Of a stretch of DNA of 64,000 nt, positions 13,636-25,463 are shown one piece after another. The stretch spans positions 35,184,501 through 35,248,500 of the forward strand of contig NC_084761.1 in assembly GCF_028858725.1 (NCBI RefSeq), in the 5' to 3' direction. A model generated the notes under the pieces. The model was given only the letters and a program-made list of their open reading frames with translations. It did not search any database and had not been told where the DNA came from. The translations under genes were made by a program, and so were the position numbers. The stretch is from Colius striatus. Taxonomy: Eukaryota > Chordata > Aves > Coliiformes > Coliidae. The stretch's first letter is position 1. Every line of letters starts with the position of its first letter.

Positions 13636-14412
13636 ATGCGGACTCCAAGGTCAGTGATGAAAGGGAGGAGGTGTACTGTAGCAGAGACTCCCCTGCATTC
13701 TATGGAGAGACCTGGTGAAGCTGAGATTTATTTTCATTTCTTTAAAGACCCCGCATCAGCGGTACAGACTCATTTTGATAATGAGCCCGCATCAGGGGCA
13801 GAAACTCATTTTGCTAAAGCTGACCCCGGACCAGGGGCAGCGATTCACTTCATTAAAGGCCCCGAGCCAGGGACAGTGATTTTGGCCGGAGGAGGCCTTG
13901 TCCCGAAGGAGGGGCCCTTTATCACTATGGCCGGAGGAGGCCTTGTCCCGAGGAAGGGACCCAATATCCACAGCTGCAACTGTGGGGAGGAACCCACGAC
14001 AAAGCAGCTCATTAAACTTATGCCCAGAGGAGGCCTTGTCCCGAGAGAGGGACCTTGCAACTGCAGAAACTGCAACCGCGGTGAAGAATCCACGTCAGAG
14101 ATATTCACCAAGGACTGTGTCCCGTGTGAGGGAACCTGTATCGGCAGAAGCCGCAGCTGCTGGGAACAACCCACACCAGAGAAGTTTGTTAAGGACTGTG
14201 TTCCGGGGGAGGAACCCCGTGTTGGAGCAGGGGAAGAATGCCAGGAGTCATCCTCATCTGAGAAGACAGAAGCGGCAAAGCCCATCTGTGAGAGACTGAC
14301 CACATCCCCCATTCCCTGCCCCCCTGAGCTGTTGCGGGGGGAGGAGGTAGAGATATCGGGAGCAGTGAGCTGGGCCCGGGAAGAAAGGAGGGATGGGGGA
14401 GGGAGATCTTAA
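13636..14412 (+). CDS. Repeat-built ORF inside the LTR, unknown product
   Basis: An open frame of 258 codons runs from an ATG with A at -3 (ACAACCATG) to a TAA at 14410. It lies downstream of the LTR's TATA-like box and upstream of its AATAAA, so a transcript started in this LTR would contain it. Residues 39-82 are about four degenerate 12-13-residue units with a PxxG..THF pattern. Residues 84-195 hold longer units of roughly 14-30 residues that begin GGLVPREGP or DCVP.EG and include Cys pairs (CNC, CNCRNC). The C-terminal part is acidic and rich in Ser and Glu. No gag, pol or env motif, signal peptide or membrane segment is visible. Because the repeat units are multiples of three, the frame may stay open by chance. 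I do not recognise the product. Confidence 0.35.
   Translation: MRTPRSVMKGRRCTVAETPLHSMERPGEAEIYFHFFKDPASAVQTHFDNEPASGAETHFAKADPGPGAAIHFIKGPEPGTVILAGGGLVPKEGPFITMAGGGLVPRKGPNIHSCNCGEEPTTKQLIKLMPRGGLVPREGPCNCRNCNRGEESTSEIFTKDCVPCEGTCIGRSRSCWEQPTPEKFVKDCVPGEEPRVGAGEECQESSSSEKTEAAKPICERLTTSPIPCPPELLRGEEVEISGAVSWAREERRDGGGRS
13750..14220 (+). repeat. Two arrays of degenerate tandem repeats inside the LTR
   Basis: From 13750 to about 13881 there are units of about 36-39 nt, each starting CCCGCATCAG or a variant. From 13885 to 14220 there are longer units that start GGAGGAGGCCTTGTCCCG or a decayed form of it, the later ones about 80-90 nt long. All observed steps keep the + strand frame. Confidence 0.7.
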
Positions 14413-14479
14413 AGTGCTGGTTGTAATTTTCTCATCATCCTACTCCCTTTTTGCTTTTATTCTGTTCTGTTTCTTGTAG

Positions 14480-14485
14480 AATAAA
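14480..14485 (+). promoter_or_regulatory. Poly(A) signal of the LTR
   Basis: AATAAA is followed by pyrimidine-rich sequence and then a GT-rich stretch (GAGTCTGTTTTG). It marks the expected R/U5 boundary region. The distance from the TATA-like box implies an unusually long R region of roughly 950 bp. Confidence 0.55.
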
Positions 14486-14710
14486 CTTTCCTACTTTCCT
14501 CTCTAAGTCGAGTACTGGAGTCTGTTTTGCCCAGAACCATAATTGGCAGTGAGCCCTCCCTGCCCTTGTCTCAATCCACAACAATCTTGCTTATCTTTTT
14601 ACTCCCATTTCACTGGGTCCTCCGCCATCTTAACGAGGGTGGGGGTGAATGGGGGCATCGAGCGAGAAACTGTCGTGGTGCTGTTGTGCTAGCTGGGCCA
14701 AACCACGACA

Positions 14711-15412
14711 CTGCAATTGGCAGTGAGAAACCCTTATACTTCTAATGTGGTCAGTGAAATAGCCACTCTGACTCTAGAAGTGATGACTGTTGGACTTACT
14801 GGGTCTTTTTTTTTGTTGCTGTAGCCAATATTCTTAACTCTTCCACTGGAAAAGTTCTCCTGTAATAGTCTTTACTGTACAGTCACAGTGGCCTTCTGTT
14901 TTACAGTGTGAAAATTTTGAAACTCTATATTGACTCTCGGGCCTTTGTGAATACGTGGAAAAGCTGAAGAAAATAATCTATTCTTTAATAAGCTCAAGTA
15001 AGATGTCATCTAGAATTTATTTTAAAGTTTACAAGAGAATAGTGATGTAAAATGGCACTCTGACTTCCTCCATGAAAAGATTGGTCTCTAAAACACAATT
15101 TAGAATAGCGCAATATTTGAGTCACTTTTGGATGAAATTCTGGCTTCACTGAGAGACAAAAGGAATTTTCCAAGTGACTTCAAAGTAGTTAGGATTTCAT
15201 TCCTTATAGGTTGCAGAAATTTTATTCAGAGGAGGAATACATTGTTGAACTTTAAAAAAATATGCTTTATTTAGATAATTTTCAAATGCACCAAGATGCT
15301 GGAAATGTACCAATTCTAAAGCTGTATAATGGAGAAGAAAACCTTTGAAATGTCACTTTAAAGAGACTAAGCAGGCTTCTCATTAAAGGGTCTTATTTGG
15401 CAACAACAAATT
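14711..15412 (+). repeat. 702-bp direct repeat, right copy
   Basis: Identical in my reading to 12669-13370. Its left edge abuts the last base of the LTR. At its right edge the sequence continues into GTAGCATGCC, while the left copy continues into the LTR's TGTCATGG. Confidence 0.93.
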
Positions 15413-18400
15413 GTAGCATGCCTTTCCATCCCTCATTCTAACTATTATTTATTGCCATTACTGGGATATGTTCTAAAATAGGATTCTGGCACAGATTGGT
15501 GGAAAGAGAAAAATCTTTCCAATCTGATCCAAAATAGGTTTTACTTTGCAAAATACACAGTCAAAGAGTGAAAGATTATCTCTTTGCTCCCCAGTAGTTA
15601 TTCAAATCATTTAGACATTTTAGCTAGGCCACCTTTAAACCTGCAGTTTTGAAGTTATTTGTTATACATCATCTCTGTGGTTTAGGGTTGGAGTATTTTT
15701 TTCATATTTTTTGATAGCTTTGTACTAATGGATAGTAGAACCTAGGCAAATAGCATGCTTCTCTCAATAAAAACACTTTGAACAAAACTTGCCCCTTACC
15801 TACTTTCAGTCTTAAATAAAATAGATTTAAAAAGTGATACTTTACTGGCAGAGTTAACAGCTGAAAATTAGGTGTGTTCATTAGGCATGAATCGGTGTCT
15901 ATCCAGAAAGCATACTATAGGAATGAAGGAAAAATAAGAAAAAAATAAAATGTAGTAGTGGAACAATAAATACAAATGACAAGAAATAAAAAATAGCACA
16001 AGAGAAAATTAAACCTTTCTCAATCACTTGATAATAACATTAATGGCCAAGCTGGGAACTATGAGTACACTCACATACTCTTTAGCAAAGTGTACCCTGT
16101 TTGGACTTTTGACTAATCAGGGAACACTCAGATGAAGAAATAAGAAAAAAAAATATAAGGAAAACTCAAACTACATGAAAGAGGAAACTGAAAACTTTTA
16201 ACTAAGACCTTGGTTGGTAGGGCTTTTTTTCTTTATATAAAGCTTATGCTATAGCAGCTGCCACACGAGCTAGTTAATAGTTTCAGCCACTCAACAAATC
16301 AGAAGTATGGTATAGTTTTGACATTTAAATATTTCAAAACTTTTCTGAGCTTTATAACATGCTTAGAATCATAGTCATTAATGGATGTTATCTAAAAAAA
16401 AAAAAAATCAGATTGTGCCCTAGAGGATGACTTTCCCATCAGCTGTTTGTCACTGACAACTTTCCTCTACAAAGAGCCTGCTGAAGATTTCCTTATATTT
16501 TTTTCAGACCGCTTGGTCTACTTTAATGTATAAGTGCAAGTGGATATTAGCATCACATGGACTTGGCATGAGGTAAATTAGAAATATATACAAGATTGCT
16601 TCTCCTAACAGAGCTACAGGGGAGAGATAAGTTCAATTTCAGATTGGTAATAAGCAACAGATTGGTAGCACCATTTTGAATTTGGGCAACTAAATCGGAA
16701 GATGCCCATTTGAGGCCTCCTTTAAGTTAGGAGAGAAGAGCTATTTTACTTCAGAGCAATCAAAGAGCAGATTCTGTATACCAGTTCCTCCTACTGAAAA
16801 CCCAAAAGAATACCACAAACTTGCAGATATGTTCCAGTTTCTTTGCAAAGATTTTTTTTTTTCTAGTGCCAGTCCTTTTTAGTATTATTTTAAAAGCTTA
16901 GTACCAGCTTGTTTTCATTAGGTACTTGAAAACATTTGACTCAACCATTTTAAAACCAAAGAACCCTAAAAACTTTTATTTCTTTAAAAAGCCATCAATT
17001 ATAAATTTGTACACAACTATAGTGATGTTACATACTATAAAGACTATTTTTTTTTAAATATTGATAGTTTTAATTCCTCTAGTCTCACAGAGGAGAGAAG
17101 TAGATATCAGATATGTCTGAAAATATAAATGTTTAGTGAAAGGTCTGGTTAAACTGATAAATCAGTCTTTTGAATGCTTTCCAGGATAAAGTATGTCTCC
17201 AAGTATGGTTAATCATGTATGCATAAATAAAGAAAATGCCAGCGGACCCACAACCCTTCAGATAAATGCATGCATGTCATGATATATGTTGTCTTCTAAA
17301 GAGAACAGTGGCTTTCTTTAGAATTTTGGATCTACCTCAGATCTTCTTTATTCAAAGTTAGTCTTAAAAATTTAGTTTTCTGAAACTCTAGCAGGAACAA
17401 CAAAGCTTAAAATCTTAGCAATCAGCACAGGTGTACTAAACAAGAAATTGTAAATAAGTCTGTAAGGAATACAGTAACATAACATCTCTTTTGAAAGTGT
17501 ATGACCTCTAAGAAGCATAGACAATCAAGCAAACAATAATACACTACAACAGTAACTTCTGCAACTATACCTCAGTAAACAGAGTAAAGTGATAGATATT
17601 TAAGTAAAATTCTTAAAATACAGTGTCTAACCTCTAGAATACTGTAGATCATGATAGAGTATATAACCAAGTGAGGTAAGTAAAATGTTATAAATATGCA
17701 CAAGCAAATTAGAGAACAAGAAAGTATAAGAGAAGGTGGCTTTCTTTGAAAAAAACCTTTGAAGAAGATTCTTCCTAAAATGGTCACTGACTGATGTGAT
17801 GACTTGTTTAGAAAGGCAAATGGTGCTTGGGTAAATATTAGAACAGTATAATGCTCTATGTCACTCCCTTTATTTACCTACATTTACAATTGTGCCAAGC
17901 ATGCTTTCCACAAAGGGCTGCTGTAATTTCTGTAAGAAATTTGTCTCCCACTAAGCGTATGGTTTTTCACACAAATAGTTTGATGATGGTTAAATAAGAC
18001 ACCAGAAATTGTTGTTCTCTGTCAGAATAAATAAAAAATGGATTAGTTAATATCATTTCATATTCAAAGTCCCAAGTGAAAAGGGGATTGTTTCTGAAAG
18101 TATATTCATCCACCTTCCTGAGCACTTGAGATGCTCAGTTAAATATAACATTAGCTGACAGAATGACAGGTGACAGTGGAAAGCAAGGTGTGCTATAATA
18201 GAACAACCTCATCCAAGGAAATGGCCTGAATCTGAGTCTCATCATTTTGATAGAAATTGCCAAACACATCTGTTCAAACTAGCACTTCTTAATATATCAA
18301 GTCATACCAGCCCTCCAGGGCAGAAGGAATTAAATTATCAGTTCCTATTCACCACTAAAAAATTCTTAAACTTTGTTTCATGTTGAGACATCTCATTAGG

Positions 18401-20004
18401 GGTGGGCACTTTAAATCTACAGACAGCATTATAATAAGTAATGATTAATTTAATTTTTAAAAACACAACAATTGAGAATTTGAACTCTAGAAAACCACAG
18501 AGACTAGGCATGTGACTATCTGGAGGCAACAATTATTGTTGCTATCTCGAGAGAGTACTTGGCCCAGACATGTCTATTAATACCAGCCTTATTAGGTCTT
18601 GACAGCTTATAGGACATCTGTTTGTTTCATTTCCCTCTAGTCTCGCCAAATGCTAGCAGCAAAAGTCCTATGGACTTTTTTCCCTACTTCTATATTACTT
18701 GAAAGACTTTGCATATATGAATTTTGACAATAAACAAGATCTTCTAGTGTTCTGTATCTGATATATATGCACAGGCATGTGCATTCAAAGAACTGAAAGG
18801 TGGGTAAATTTCTTTAATCTGAGGACATTTATCTAGGAATAAAGGTGCAGTTGGTGAAGATAACAAACATTCCTCAAAAGGCAGGACAGTTTGAATAGAT
18901 TTGGTTTTTAACTTGAACTAAAAAGGTTGCAGGGACCAAAACATCTCAGCAGAAGTTTTCCACAAGCAATACCCTCAAGTACTTCAGTATATTGCAAAAT
19001 TTCAAGCATTACAAAATCTCAGAAAATAATACTGAGGCTTTCAGTATGGCTTTCCCTGTTTTTCCGCTTTTTAACATGAATTGAAGAGAAAAACTCAGCA
19101 CATAGATCCTTATCCCCCAAAAATTCAGTCTAACGTATAAAGTACAGGTTCTAAGCTAAGCTGCAAGTTTTTTATTCTATCTTATGTTCTGCTAGGCTCT
19201 TATACTATTCTAAATCTAAATAGAAAAACCATTTCTTTCCCATATTTTTCACAACTCTTGTAAAGCTTGTATTGTTCTTGGCCATTATTTCAAATGTAAT
19301 CATACAGGGGAGACACAATAGTACCAACAAATAAAAATTGGAGATAACTACTTGAGCATTATAAATTAATTGCAGACTGTTGCCAATTCTTTGATTTAAA
19401 TATTTTGCTACAAGCAAACAGATAAACTATTTAATTTACAAGAATCCAGCTTTGCCCACTCACTTGATCTTCATACAGCTATATAAATAATATGACTATA
19501 TTTTTAAAATGTTTTCTTTGACTATAAACTTCATGTGAAAAATATGGTTTCTTACATATATATTATTAACAATAATTTTTAATAGTTTAGCTTTATACAA
19601 GCTTTAGGTAAGGCCCGTTCACAGAGTCAATACTTTTTTTCTTTTTATTTAAAGCTTGTTTGGATGCAGATTTCTTTAAATGTTTTCATTCCCAGGAACC
19701 TCATTTCCAGTAATGTTTGATTTCAGAATCAAAGTTTGATTTTCAGTTATTTTTCAACACTTCTTGAAAATTTACAGATCTAGGTTAATATATTCACTAG
19801 TGCATTAATAATCATTAAAAAGTCAGGAAAAAAAAGTGAAAATTAATAAAAATTTTAACAAGCAGAAACAGCTTTCACAAAAACTTAAAGCAACTATTTA
19901 GTTTCATACATATTTTAAGATACATGATGGCATGGTTCCCTAAGAAGCATATTAATATGAGTTGGAAAGAATTATATGATTTATGATCACTCCCTGACAA
20001 TAGA

Positions 20005-20027
20005 AATATATATATATATATATATTT
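20005..20027 (+). repeat. AT dinucleotide microsatellite
   Basis: About eleven AT units flanked by TAGAA and TTTCC, in intergenic DNA. Confidence 0.9.
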
Positions 20028-23000
20028 CCATTTTTATCAAGAGATTTACACTCACTTATGCCAGCTGAGGAGTTGATCCAACAATACCTTAAGAGACCCA
20101 CAATATATCTTTGATTTCAGTATGCCTGAGATAAACAACATTTGATCACAATATTGATATGCATGTTTTCAGCATCCATTTCACAACAATATGCAGGATT
20201 TTCAGTATATTGGTAATACAGTATTCTAAATATCTACAGAGATTTCATCATAAAAGAGAATTCCTACCATCTTAAATCTGACCTAGTCAAGATTTGACAT
20301 GATATCATTTACTTATGGATTAGAAAATATGACTTTTCAATAAGGAAGTGGAAAGTGTTTCTCCAGATTTTCTTCCCTAGGAAAGTATAATGCAAATTAT
20401 AAACTCATTAATTCAAAGAGAACATAAACTTATATTTGCATGCATTTATTGGTTGGAATTTTTAACCTACTTCCTAAATAATTAAATTGAATAACGCATT
20501 AAATCAGTTAAGAGTTGATGAAAGTTTATGACTAAGATAAGTAGCAGTTAAAAATTTAAAAAACAAGATACACTGGTGCTTGTTACCTAAACCACATTGT
20601 TTTATTTAATTACCAACAATAGTTTGCTTTTGGCTATATTTGTAATAATTATCACAGGAAGCTAGTATCACTATTTATCCTACTGTGCCTGAGAATTGCA
20701 AAGTTCTCAGATTCTGGATTTTTTATGTATAAACACAGAATAGTCTTGTTTTACAGTTTGATACAAAGGATTTTTTTCTAGGACTTTCCTCTCTTTGTAA
20801 TTATGTTCTTGTTAACTGCATTTTAACATGATAAAAAAACAATATTATAAAATGAATGTCTTTAACTATAGTGGAATATCAGACAGGAAAGAGACTGGCC
20901 AAAGTATCTCTTCTTCATTTTCATATTCTCAATAATCTGAAATTACTAACCGCATCAAGAATGAAAATAAAATTAAATAATTCACATATGTCTGTCTATT
21001 TTAACATCACCATTAATTTATCTTTTCATAATTTCCCTTTATTTGAGAAGACATAATTCACAGTGGCCTGACACATAGAAAACAATTCAATTTCAAGTTA
21101 TTTTGTAAAGCAAAGTAAGATTTGCTATCACCAGGGAAAGAAATATTTCTGTCCAAAGACAGCAGAACTGAGTTGGATTTTTTTATCTAGGGTACCTGGA
21201 CTAAGACACATAAAATCACGCTCCAGTTTCTTTCCAGCACACCCTTCCTCTAACAGGGAGCATCAAGGATCAGTTGCTTCCTCAAAGCTAGAGAGCCAGC
21301 AGCCAGTGGGGATACCATAGCCAGCAAAGCAGGGATCTTGTGAACCAGAAGTTTGGCATTCTTTGAGTTTTCTTGTCTGTCTTTCCTCAGCACACCATCC
21401 CCAGCACTGTGACTGGGATTAAAGGGTAAACTAGCAAAATCATCCATTTAGTGTTCAGTGTTTGAAGAAATGGACACACTACAAACTATGTGAGAAACTA
21501 CAAGGATCAGTAGAAGAAAGATGGCTGATGAACACTGTTATCAGCATTCAACACCCACCAGGGATATGCAGAAGATATGTTCTCATTTGAAAGAATACAG
21601 CAAAGAGATATGGCTCTCTGTGAACAAGCTGGGATGGAAGAGGAATTAAAGAAGCCAAGGTTAGTTTGGCTCCCAACCCTCTGAGTCCTCAAGACAAGTC
21701 CAGATTCTAAAACTTAGTACCACTGAATTGTATAAATGCAGCAAAGCACCAGCAAAAGCACTTCCCCCATATAGTGTCTGACTTTGACACAGAACAATCC
21801 TTAATGATAAAATAGGTCCCAAGGTACTTTCATTGTAAGAGAGATTTTTGTGAGACTGGGTTCAGTTGAATCAATCTATGGTATTTTTATGGAAAATGCC
21901 CAAAATATAATTCTGAATTATGTCTCTGATCAAAATACAGAATTTCAAAATTGGCCTTACCATCAATATGTTGTAATTCATTGTGGATCTGTACATGACT
22001 GTTAAGAAGTTCCTGGATTATGGTAGCTTTATCATGCAGAATCATGCAGAAAATGCTGGGTTTAGTCTAATAAAGAAGTTGAATATTACATTATCTGGAT
22101 ATTTTTCATGACATTACTAATATTTCTTTACTGAATGAAGTAAAAAAAACAACCAATAAAACACAACACAGAATACATATTTAGGTACTAACTTCGAGGA
22201 AATAACTTAGCATAAAGATAAAGCATTTATCTCAACATAATAACATTCATGCTTGTTTTTTCTCATCTATACCAAAGAGAGTGAAAAACCTTTGCAATGA
22301 AAGTCCATCTTGCAGCAAGGTAATAAAGGTACTATTAGTAAAACTATTTCTATCTCCTTTAATCAGTTTTAAGTTTCACAATTTAGGTGCCCATTTGCCT
22401 CATACAAGGGCCATAACAAAACATCACAGCATATCATACCAATCCTATACCCATGAATCCAATAATATTTTAACCCAATCCTTCTAAACACGGGCCTAGT
22501 GTACTGTTAAAATCAACAAAATACTTCACATGAATAAACATAAAAACAGAAGAATCATTCTTGGATGGTTGGAAGAGTTTTATCACCAAGATTGAAAGAG
22601 CTGTCTACTCCTATTTTCTCAAATATTAAAAAACTAGATTTATTTTTTATTTATATTGTCTCAATGCTGTCCTGGCTACCTGTGCTTTGTCTGCTACAAA
22701 GAACGGGTTTTTTTAGATAAAACAAAGCAATAATGCTACTTTTCCCAGAAACCTTGATTACTTGACAAGTGTTTATCCTAAAACTGAGTTGCAGAGCATT
22801 CTTTACATCTATAAAAACATGCAGAAGTTTGTAGATGACTTAATAAGGGTGTAAATGGGCCTACATGTTTCACTTACAGTGGGATAATAATGAATAATAT
22901 AGGAATGGGAGTTTATAGTATCAAAGTAAATGTACAAGCACTTATTTCAACTTAGCTTGAGTTAAGTTAGCCAAAAATTAGATAACTCAGAAACATTAGA

Positions 23001-24118
23001 AATAACTAAGATATGTCAAGGATTTCCATGAAAAACAGTTTCATTGCATAGCAGCCAATAGAAATAATTTCAACCTTATTTAGATGATGATAAAACAGTA
23101 TTCTAATATCTCATCACCTTATCTAGATAATTTTATTAGTGCTTAAGATAATAAAAGAAGCACCTAGCAACAAAACTGCATTCCTCTATCACAGAATGTG
23201 TGCTTTGCAGTCTCCCATCTGCAAATGCACTGAAACTTATTTTTGTGAACTAATATATGTTATGAAATATTTTCTATTCTAACATATTTTCTTAGTGTTC
23301 TTTAAATTAAATTTCACTTTTTATTTTTATTTGTCTTTATATTTGTTCTTACATCTTCCGTTTTTTTCTGTAGTATGATACAACTATTCATTTCACTCAT
23401 CACATGATTATTATTAACAAGTATCTTCTGTGGTACATCTCTATTTCATTGTCCTTTATGTATGTATTTTTACTGGATATTTAAGGTTCTATGCAGAAGT
23501 ATTTGTATCCACTTCCATTAAGACTGGTCTTTTTGGAGCAGGCTCATTGAATTCCCTTAGCCCCCTGCTAGTTTCAGGATTCCCTGAAACAATAGGAATG
23601 AAGAATGCAAACAGCTGAAGATCCCCAAATACTACCTATAGTCAATCGCTTTGCTGTCTTGGTGTGAGAAATGAAAAAATACCATCTTATAGACCTAACA
23701 TTTAAAAAGCACACTCTTTGCTAAATATTTCAATAAACATCACACTTTTTTTTTTACAATATCCAGCTTGACATGGAATATTCATTTACAAATGGCTTTT
23801 TTTAATGTAGTTCATACTCAATTCAATACCATAACATTTACCAATAGAAACAGTATGACTCCAAGTATCTTGAACACCGTCATTCCAAATCTCAAGTCAA
23901 AATACTCAATATAATTGAAGTTTTATCTGAATCACAGAATTGTAGAGCCGCTGAGATTCCATTACAGCTTCAGGTTTTAACATTTCATAGTCCAAGGGCA
24001 GGAATATTTCCATAATTCTGATACAAATTCCGTTCCAATTATTAGAATAAACTAATATAACAGTATTCTCCCTACAATTATTTTTAATTATAACTTCATA
24101 TTATCAAATAATAGCACC

Positions 24119-24197
24119 ATGAAGGAAACAAAAGAGAGAGACAGAAAAGGGGGGAAAGAGAAATGGAGGGAGGAAAGGAGAGAGGAGGGAGGAGTAA
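24119..24197 (+). repeat. Purine-rich GA tract
   Basis: An almost uninterrupted purine strand (GAGAGAGACAG, GGGGGGAAAGAG, GGAGGGAGGA). Low complexity; no function is claimed. Confidence 0.8.
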
Positions 24198-24827
24198 GAT
24201 ACTTTTACTGGAAAGAGTATTTGTGCTGAGCACAGAGAGTTATAGATATACTATTACTAGAAATGAAATTTTAATAAAACATCTACTGGGAAACAGAAAT
24301 GTTAAGTAATAGAATCAAATGGTTTAATAATCACTGAAAATAATGGGCCATGAGTTTTGATTAATTTACATTTTCTGGTAGGATTCTACAGCTGCTGCAT
24401 AAGTGCATCTCTTGGTGAATAACAGAAAATTACACAATACAGAAATACTGTCCATGGTTGAATTTTTTTTTCAGTGAGTTAAAATTTATGACTGAACCAG
24501 AGTTACTAAGAGTTAAGAAATCTGCCTGTCAAATATTTTTCAAACAATCATGTTTATGTGAATTTTTTTAAAAATAATGAGTTTCTTTTTATTTCAAAAA
24601 TAGAAAGCAAAATTATTTGCTAGATCTAGATATTGATATTGAATTCAAAGTGGAACAGTTGTCTAGTATTTTAACCAAAGTACTGAGGCTCATTTTCCCC
24701 AACTATTCAAGTGGCTCCTAATATAATATTTTCTATTGCTTCTCCAGAGGGGAAAAAAAAAAAGCCAAACAGAAATCAAGTAGAAGAAAGTAAAATAGTT
24801 AGATATTTACATATTTTGCCGTGAATT

Positions 24828-25437
24828 GGGGAGCAGCTCTGCAGAGAGAGACCTGGGAGTCCTGGTTGATAAATGAATTGAACATGACGCAGCAATGTGC
24901 CCTTGTGGCCAAGTAGGCCAATGGCATCCTGGGATTCAATGCCATCAAGAGTGTGGCCAGTAGGTCAAGGGAGGTTCTTCTCCCCCTCTACTCTGCCCTG
25001 GTGAGGCCTCATCTGAAGTACAGTTCTGGGCTCCTCAGGTCAAGAGAGATGGGGAACTTCTGGAGAGTCCAGCGCAGGGACACTAAGATGGTCAGGGGAC
25101 TGGAGCATCTTCCATGTGAGAAAAGGCTGCGGGAACTGGGGCTGTTTAGTCTAGAAAAGATGATACTCAGGGGGGATCTTCTTAACATTTACAAATATCT
25201 AAATGGTGGGTGTCAGGAGGTTGGGACATCCTTTTTTTCTAGTAGTTAGCAACAGGACAATGGGTAATGGGATGAAGTTGGAACACAAAAAGTTCCACTT
25301 AAATATAAGAAAAAACTATCCTACTGTGAGGGTGATGGAGCAGTGGAACAGACTGCCCAGAGGGGTTGTGGAGTCTCCTTCCTTGGAAGTCTTCAAGACC
25401 TGCCTGGACATGTACCTATGCAACCTGATCTAGGTGA
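24828..25437 (+). mobile_element. CR1 LINE fragment, end of ORF2, truncated at both ends
   Basis: The + frames read the CR1 ORF2 C-terminal part: [20 protein letters not shown], then [25 protein letters not shown] and [17 protein letters not shown], with stops and frame changes. It ends at GACAG shortly before the CR1 3' tail would begin, so the 3' UTR tip with octamers is missing. It lies tail-to-tail with the next CR1 piece. Confidence 0.9.
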
Positions 25438-25463
25438 CAGATCTCATGTCAGACATGTCATGA

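Larger units (their letters stand above)
13371..14710 (+). mobile_element. Avian endogenous-retrovirus LTR, no internal region (solo-LTR-like)
   Basis: A 1340-bp element starts TGTCATGGTTTGAC and ends GCCAAACCACGACA, so it begins with TG, ends with CA, and its ends form a 14-bp imperfect inverted repeat (12 of 14 match). In the + orientation it shows LTR promoter order: CCAAT at 13491, TATA-like TTTTTAAG at 13515, and AATAAA at 14480 followed by T/GT-rich sequence. The last 230 bp resemble the U5 end of LTRs that I remember as common in birds, with the terminal GGGCCAAACCACRACA. No primer-binding site, gag, pol or env follows, so it is a solo LTR or an LTR-only derivative. It is GC-richer than its surroundings. 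The exact family is not named. The flanks do not show a normal 4-6 bp target duplication but a 702-bp one. Confidence 0.85.
15413..24827. other. Intergenic DNA between the LTR locus and the CR1 pair
   Basis: AT-rich, with short homopolymer runs and the AT and GA tracts listed separately. No gene, exon or transposable element was recognised. Confidence 0.7.

Noticed and set aside
13845..14312. 155-codon - strand open frame in the LTR
   Set aside because: It is a shadow of the in-frame tandem repeats. The LTR promoter and poly(A) signals read on the + strand.
13371..14710. The insertion as a DNA transposon because of its terminal inverted repeats
   Set aside because: TG/CA ends, CCAAT, TATA-like and AATAAA order, and the avian LTR-type 3' end fit an LTR better. 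No 2-, 8- or other short transposon target duplication flanks it.
23935..23960. CACAGAATTGTAGAG as a CR1 3' tip
   Set aside because: Only about 15 bases resemble the CR1 tail; the sequence that should follow does not match.
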